NCBI GenBank assembly: GCA_020348305.1
Contig: CP070746.1
Span: 4,897,075-4,931,327, forward strand
Length of the DNA stretch: 34,253 nucleotides
Reading direction: 5' to 3'
From: Desulfobacterales bacterium
Lineage (GTDB): Bacteria > Desulfobacterota > Desulfobacteria > Desulfobacterales > JAHEIW01
Shown here piece by piece: positions 31,954 to 34,253 of the stretch; positions within the stretch are counted from its first letter, which is position 1, and each line of letters opens with the position of its first letter. Both the position numbers and the translations under genes were made by a program. The notes beneath the pieces were generated by a model. That model had not been told where the DNA came from. It saw only the letters and a list, made by a program, of their open reading frames with translations, and searched no databases.

Positions 31954-32133
31954 TTAGCCTCCCGCATAAGGATGAGCAACAGAAGCGTCCTCGATACATC
32001 CCTTGCGTTCTTCTTCGGTTAAGTCTTCCGGCTTTTTTAAGACATCGACTGGGCAGACATATTCATTGCCTGCATTGTCCTTTACATACACAAATTGCTG
32101 TCTGCTCTTAGGTTCATTTATTTCCTCGGCCAT
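31954..32133 (-). CDS. Small hypothetical protein upstream of qmoA
   Basis: The 59-residue product begins MAEEINEPKSRQQFVYVKDN, contains YVCPVDVLKKPEDL in the middle and ends VAHPYAGG. AGGAGG lies nine bases before the ATG, the best ribosome binding site in this part of the window. The sequence is charged, with two cysteines (27 and 46), and has no signal peptide or membrane helix. I do not recognise the family. It lies on the qmo strand but 443 bases upstream of qmoA and beyond the qmo promoter, so it is probably expressed separately. The strong ribosome binding site and protein-like composition argue that it is real. Confidence 0.65.
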   Translation of the reverse strand: MAEEINEPKSRQQFVYVKDNAGNEYVCPVDVLKKPEDLTEEERKGCIEDASVAHPYAGG

Positions 32134-32415
32134 TTTTCATTACCTCCTTTCACCTTTTTCGATATAATTTCGCTGTTCTAAATACAGCCTAAACAGGCCA
32201 ATATGATACACCCAAATCAAAATAATTAGCCCGGCCTATAAACTGCAAAAATATAAGCACTAATTCCTTGGATGCAAGTACAAGCTACTTATGAAATAAA
32301 TTCTAATATCCGCCCTGGCCACGATGGCTCCCCTCGCACCCGCTGACAGGCAGACCCGATAATGGCGATAAATCCTACAAATTCCTTGACATCATTCATG
32401 GAGGTAATTAGTTTA
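32134..32415. other. Divergent intergenic region
   Basis: AT-rich spacer between the small minus-strand gene and the plus-strand YkgJ genes. It holds the ribosome binding site of the former at its left end and a candidate promoter for the latter at its right end. I see no other feature. Confidence 0.4.
32386..32414 (+). promoter_or_regulatory. Candidate promoter of the ykgJ pair
   Basis: A perfect TTGACA is followed after 17 bases by TAGTTT. A separate perfect TATAAT at 32463-32468 lacks a good -35. Either could serve. The first would start transcription just past the ATG of the short frame at 32416. Confidence 0.3.
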
Positions 32416-32514
32416 ATGATCCAACAATTTAACTATCAAATATTAAGACGCTCAGCCTGGGTTATAATGACTTGTATTTCCTTGGTTTGGCAATCGATTA
32501 AGGAATATCAATGA
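32416..32514 (+). CDS. Possible short leader peptide coupled to ykgJ
   Basis: A 32-codon frame (starting MIQQFNYQILRRSAW) has GGAGG about 11 bases before its ATG, and its stop codon overlaps the next ATG as ATGA. The overlap and ribosome binding site suggest translational coupling. The composition is unremarkable and it competes with the promoter reading of the same bases, so this is a weak call. Confidence 0.25.
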   Translation: MIQQFNYQILRRSAWVIMTCISLVWQSIKEYQ

Positions 32515-33314
32515 CTACCGCATCCAAACAAACTAAAAAAAAGAGCCTAACCGTTTTGGCGCCAGAGGATAATTTTAGTTTTGCCTGCCACGCGGGACTC
32601 GGCTGCTTCACACGGTGTTGCCGCGATATTACTATTTTCCTAACCCCATACGATATCATCCGAATGAAAAACGCCCTCCAGATGTCATCAGGTGATTTTT
32701 TGCGCACCCACACCACTACCCTTATCGGCGATCTGGGTCTTCCTGTGGTGGCGCTTAAGATGGGCGAGGATAAGCAAAAAAGCTGCCCTTTCGTCACGCC
32801 TCAGGGGTGCACTATTTACAAGGATCGGCCTTGGTCTTGCCGCATATATCCGCTTCAGCCGGAAAGCACCAAGTTAACCGAAAAGGCGGGAAGAGAATAT
32901 TATTCTGTGATGGATGTGCCGTTCTGCCTCGGGTTGAACGAAAATGAGGTCTTGGCCGTCAAGGAATGGAAGAAGGAGCAGGGAATTCCCATATATCGGG
33001 AGATGGAAAGTCTTTTTAAAAAGATCACCATGAACGAATTTCTTAGCCACAAAAAGATTACGAACAAGAAAATCCAGGAAATGTTTTACATGGCCTGTTA
33101 TGACCTGGATCGATTCAGGCGTTTTGTGTTTGATAGTAAGTTTCTGGAAACCTTCGAAGTACAACCGGAGGTTGTGGAGAAAATAAAACACGATGATGTG
33201 GAGCTTTTTAAATTTGCCATGAAATGGCTTGAATACGGTCTGCTCGGACAACATGTGCTTAAAGTAAAGCCGGATGTTATGGAAGCAAAAAAGCAGGAGT
33301 TGGGGATTAAATGA
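32511..33314 (+). CDS. YkgJ-family cysteine-cluster protein, copy 1
   Basis: The 267-residue protein has the CxxxxxCxxxCC cluster (Cys26, Cys32, Cys36, Cys37) followed by CPFVTPQGCTIYKDRPWSCR (about 93-112), the signature of the YkgJ/UPF0153 zinc- or iron-chelating family. Residues after 160 form a helical domain without known motifs. It is probably cytoplasmic. The metal and the reaction are not established for this family; some members are thought to be iron-sulfur or metal-centre proteins. AGGA eight bases before the ATG supports the start. It overlaps the next gene by four bases (ATGA), so the pair is an operon. Confidence 0.85.
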   Translation: MTTASKQTKKKSLTVLAPEDNFSFACHAGLGCFTRCCRDITIFLTPYDIIRMKNALQMSSGDFLRTHTTTLIGDLGLPVVALKMGEDKQKSCPFVTPQGCTIYKDRPWSCRIYPLQPESTKLTEKAGREYYSVMDVPFCLGLNENEVLAVKEWKKEQGIPIYREMESLFKKITMNEFLSHKKITNKKIQEMFYMACYDLDRFRRFVFDSKFLETFEVQPEVVEKIKHDDVELFKFAMKWLEYGLLGQHVLKVKPDVMEAKKQELGIK

Positions 33315-34063
33315 TAGAAGCGTCGTTGATGCAGCCTCTGAAAGAAGATCGATTTAGATTTGCCTGCAACAAGAGTCTGCCCTGTTTTACAAAATGTTGT
33401 GCCAAACTCAATTTGGTGCTCACCCCTTATGACATAATTCGCCTGAAAAACCGCCTGAATTGTCCTTCCGGGTATTTTTTGGAAAACCATACCACCTCTT
33501 TCGTTGACGAGGCTTATGGCGTACCGATCGTCCATCTCAAGATGAACGATGACGAAACACGGCGGTGCCCATTCGTGAGTCCGGATGGGTGCACCGTCTA
33601 TGACGATCGGCCCGGGGCCTGCCGCATATACCCGTTGGGAAGGGCGGCCTCAAAAGTTTACGAAAGCCATCGTACGGGGGAATATTACTTTGTGGTCAGA
33701 GAATCCCACTGCCTCGGCTTCTGTGAAAACAGAGAATGGACCATTCACGAATGGGTTAACGATCAAGGCTTTGATAAATACAATGCCATGAATGACTATT
33801 TTCTGGATATCACAGCCGGACGGACGGCAAAATCTATAAACACCCTCACCGAACAACACCTGAAGATGTACTATATGGCATGTTACAGCCTGGATGAATT
33901 TAGAAGGTTTATATTTGAAAGTACATTCCTAAAGAGGTTTGAGATCGAGCAAGATGTGATTCGACGAATCGAGGCAGATGACGTAGAGCTGATGAAATTT
34001 GCCAGCCGGTGGTTAACATTCTCACTCTTTGGGGAAAAGACCATAACCGCCAGGAATCCTTAA
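33311..34063 (+). CDS. YkgJ-family cysteine-cluster protein, copy 2
   Basis: This 250-residue paralogue of the preceding protein keeps every cysteine of the cluster (Cys19, Cys25, Cys29, Cys30 and the later CPFVSPDGCTVYDDRPGACR). It also keeps landmarks such as LTPYDIIRLKN and the C-terminal MYYMACYSLDEFRRFIFES segment. The two proteins align end to end without large gaps, which points to tandem duplication followed by divergence. The ATG overlaps the upstream stop codon. The product may form a heteromer with copy 1; this is an inference from coupling. Confidence 0.85.
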   Translation: MIEASLMQPLKEDRFRFACNKSLPCFTKCCAKLNLVLTPYDIIRLKNRLNCPSGYFLENHTTSFVDEAYGVPIVHLKMNDDETRRCPFVSPDGCTVYDDRPGACRIYPLGRAASKVYESHRTGEYYFVVRESHCLGFCENREWTIHEWVNDQGFDKYNAMNDYFLDITAGRTAKSINTLTEQHLKMYYMACYSLDEFRRFIFESTFLKRFEIEQDVIRRIEADDVELMKFASRWLTFSLFGEKTITARNP

Positions 34064-34082
34064 TACATAAGTAGTCAATTGC

Positions 34083-34253
34083 CTACTCGATAATATCACC
34101 CTTCAAGGCCTCAGTGGACCATACCGGCAGCGGCATACATTTTTTGGTATCGGGATCGTACCGGCAACGATAGGATGCTTTAGTATGCTGCTTTTCCCAC
34201 ATTTGTTCCCAGCCTTCTTTAAAGTACGAGCAGTCGTCATTGAAACATACGTA
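34083..34253 (-). CDS. Zinc-finger-like small protein, C-terminal part (5' end beyond window)
   Basis: An open frame enters from the window edge and ends at a TAG at 34085-34083, giving 56 residues. It reads YVCFNDDCSYFKEGWEQMWE, then KASYRCRYDPDT and ends in PLPVWSTEALKGDIIE. The C-F-N-D-x-C-x-Y-F start and the PVWS ending resemble small ogr/Delta-like zinc-finger proteins seen in deltaproteobacteria. The missing N-terminus should hold the other metal-binding cysteines. It is convergent with the second ykgJ gene, with only 19 bases between the stop codons. Confidence 0.65.
   Translation of the reverse strand, partial: YVCFNDDCSYFKEGWEQMWEKQHTKASYRCRYDPDTKKCMPLPVWSTEALKGDIIE

Noticed and set aside
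31769..31999. A 76-codon minus-strand frame upstream of qmoA
   Set aside because: It overlaps the better-supported 59-codon gene in another frame, lacks a ribosome binding site and has an irregular composition.
1..34253. CRISPR arrays, prophage genes or complete insertion sequences
   Set aside because: I saw no regularly spaced identical repeats, no phage structural or integrase genes and no transposase frame.

Overview
The window looks like a chromosomal piece of a strictly anaerobic, sulfate-reducing deltaproteobacterium (Desulfobacterota, probably a Desulfobacterales relative). It carries a dissimilatory sulfate adenylyltransferase (sat), the membrane electron-transfer complex QmoABC that feeds APS reductase, a periplasmic Tat-exported nickel hydrogenase with most of its maturation genes, and an ApbE flavinyltransferase. 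The lineage is an inference from gene content; no ribosomal RNA is present.

Region 1 (about 1-10340, all minus strand) is a hydrogen-metabolism block. Reading in the direction of transcription: small subunit, large subunit, a strong terminator, then a second unit with maturation protease, hypC, hypF, hypD, hypE, apbE and the start of an RND/MMPL-type membrane protein that runs off the window. hypA and hypB are not here. The large-subunit gene is interrupted by one in-frame UGA. It falls exactly on the second cysteine of the N-terminal CxxC nickel motif and is followed by a good candidate bacterial SECIS hairpin. I read it as a selenocysteine codon. That puts Sec at the N-terminal, bridging ligand, not at the C-terminal ligand known from classical [NiFeSe] hydrogenases.

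Region 2 (10345-12144) holds an acidic hypothetical protein, two tandem tRNA-Ser genes (anticodons UGA and GCU) with a foldback repeat between them, a shared terminator and a family 2 glycosyltransferase.

Region 3 (12316-24959, plus strand) is a ten-gene run that I cannot match to a described system. From a consensus-like promoter it encodes a secreted coiled-coil protein, a lipoprotein, a transmembrane Ser/Thr kinase with TPR-like repeats, a transmembrane protein with an FHA-like N-terminus, PEGA repeats and an FGE-sulfatase fold, a small secreted protein, a MotA/TolQ/ExbB-type channel, a degenerate Hsp70-like protein fused to FHA, two paralogous membrane-anchored vWA proteins, and a zinc-ribbon tail-anchored protein. 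The two vWA proteins share an N-terminal helix with an SFLD motif that resembles the proton-binding segment of ExbD/TolR. The working model is an ion-driven stator whose periplasmic output domains are vWA folds, under cytoplasmic phospho-signalling by kinase and FHA modules.

Region 4 (24967-34253) has sat on the plus strand ending at a clear terminator, convergent with qmoABC on the minus strand, with REP-like palindromes between them. Upstream of qmoA lies a 59-residue protein gene, then two overlapping plus-strand genes for YkgJ-type cysteine-cluster proteins, and the 3' end of a small zinc-finger-like protein at the window edge. Several intergenic spacers contain degenerate short-period repeats, often as inverted arms around an AT-rich core.
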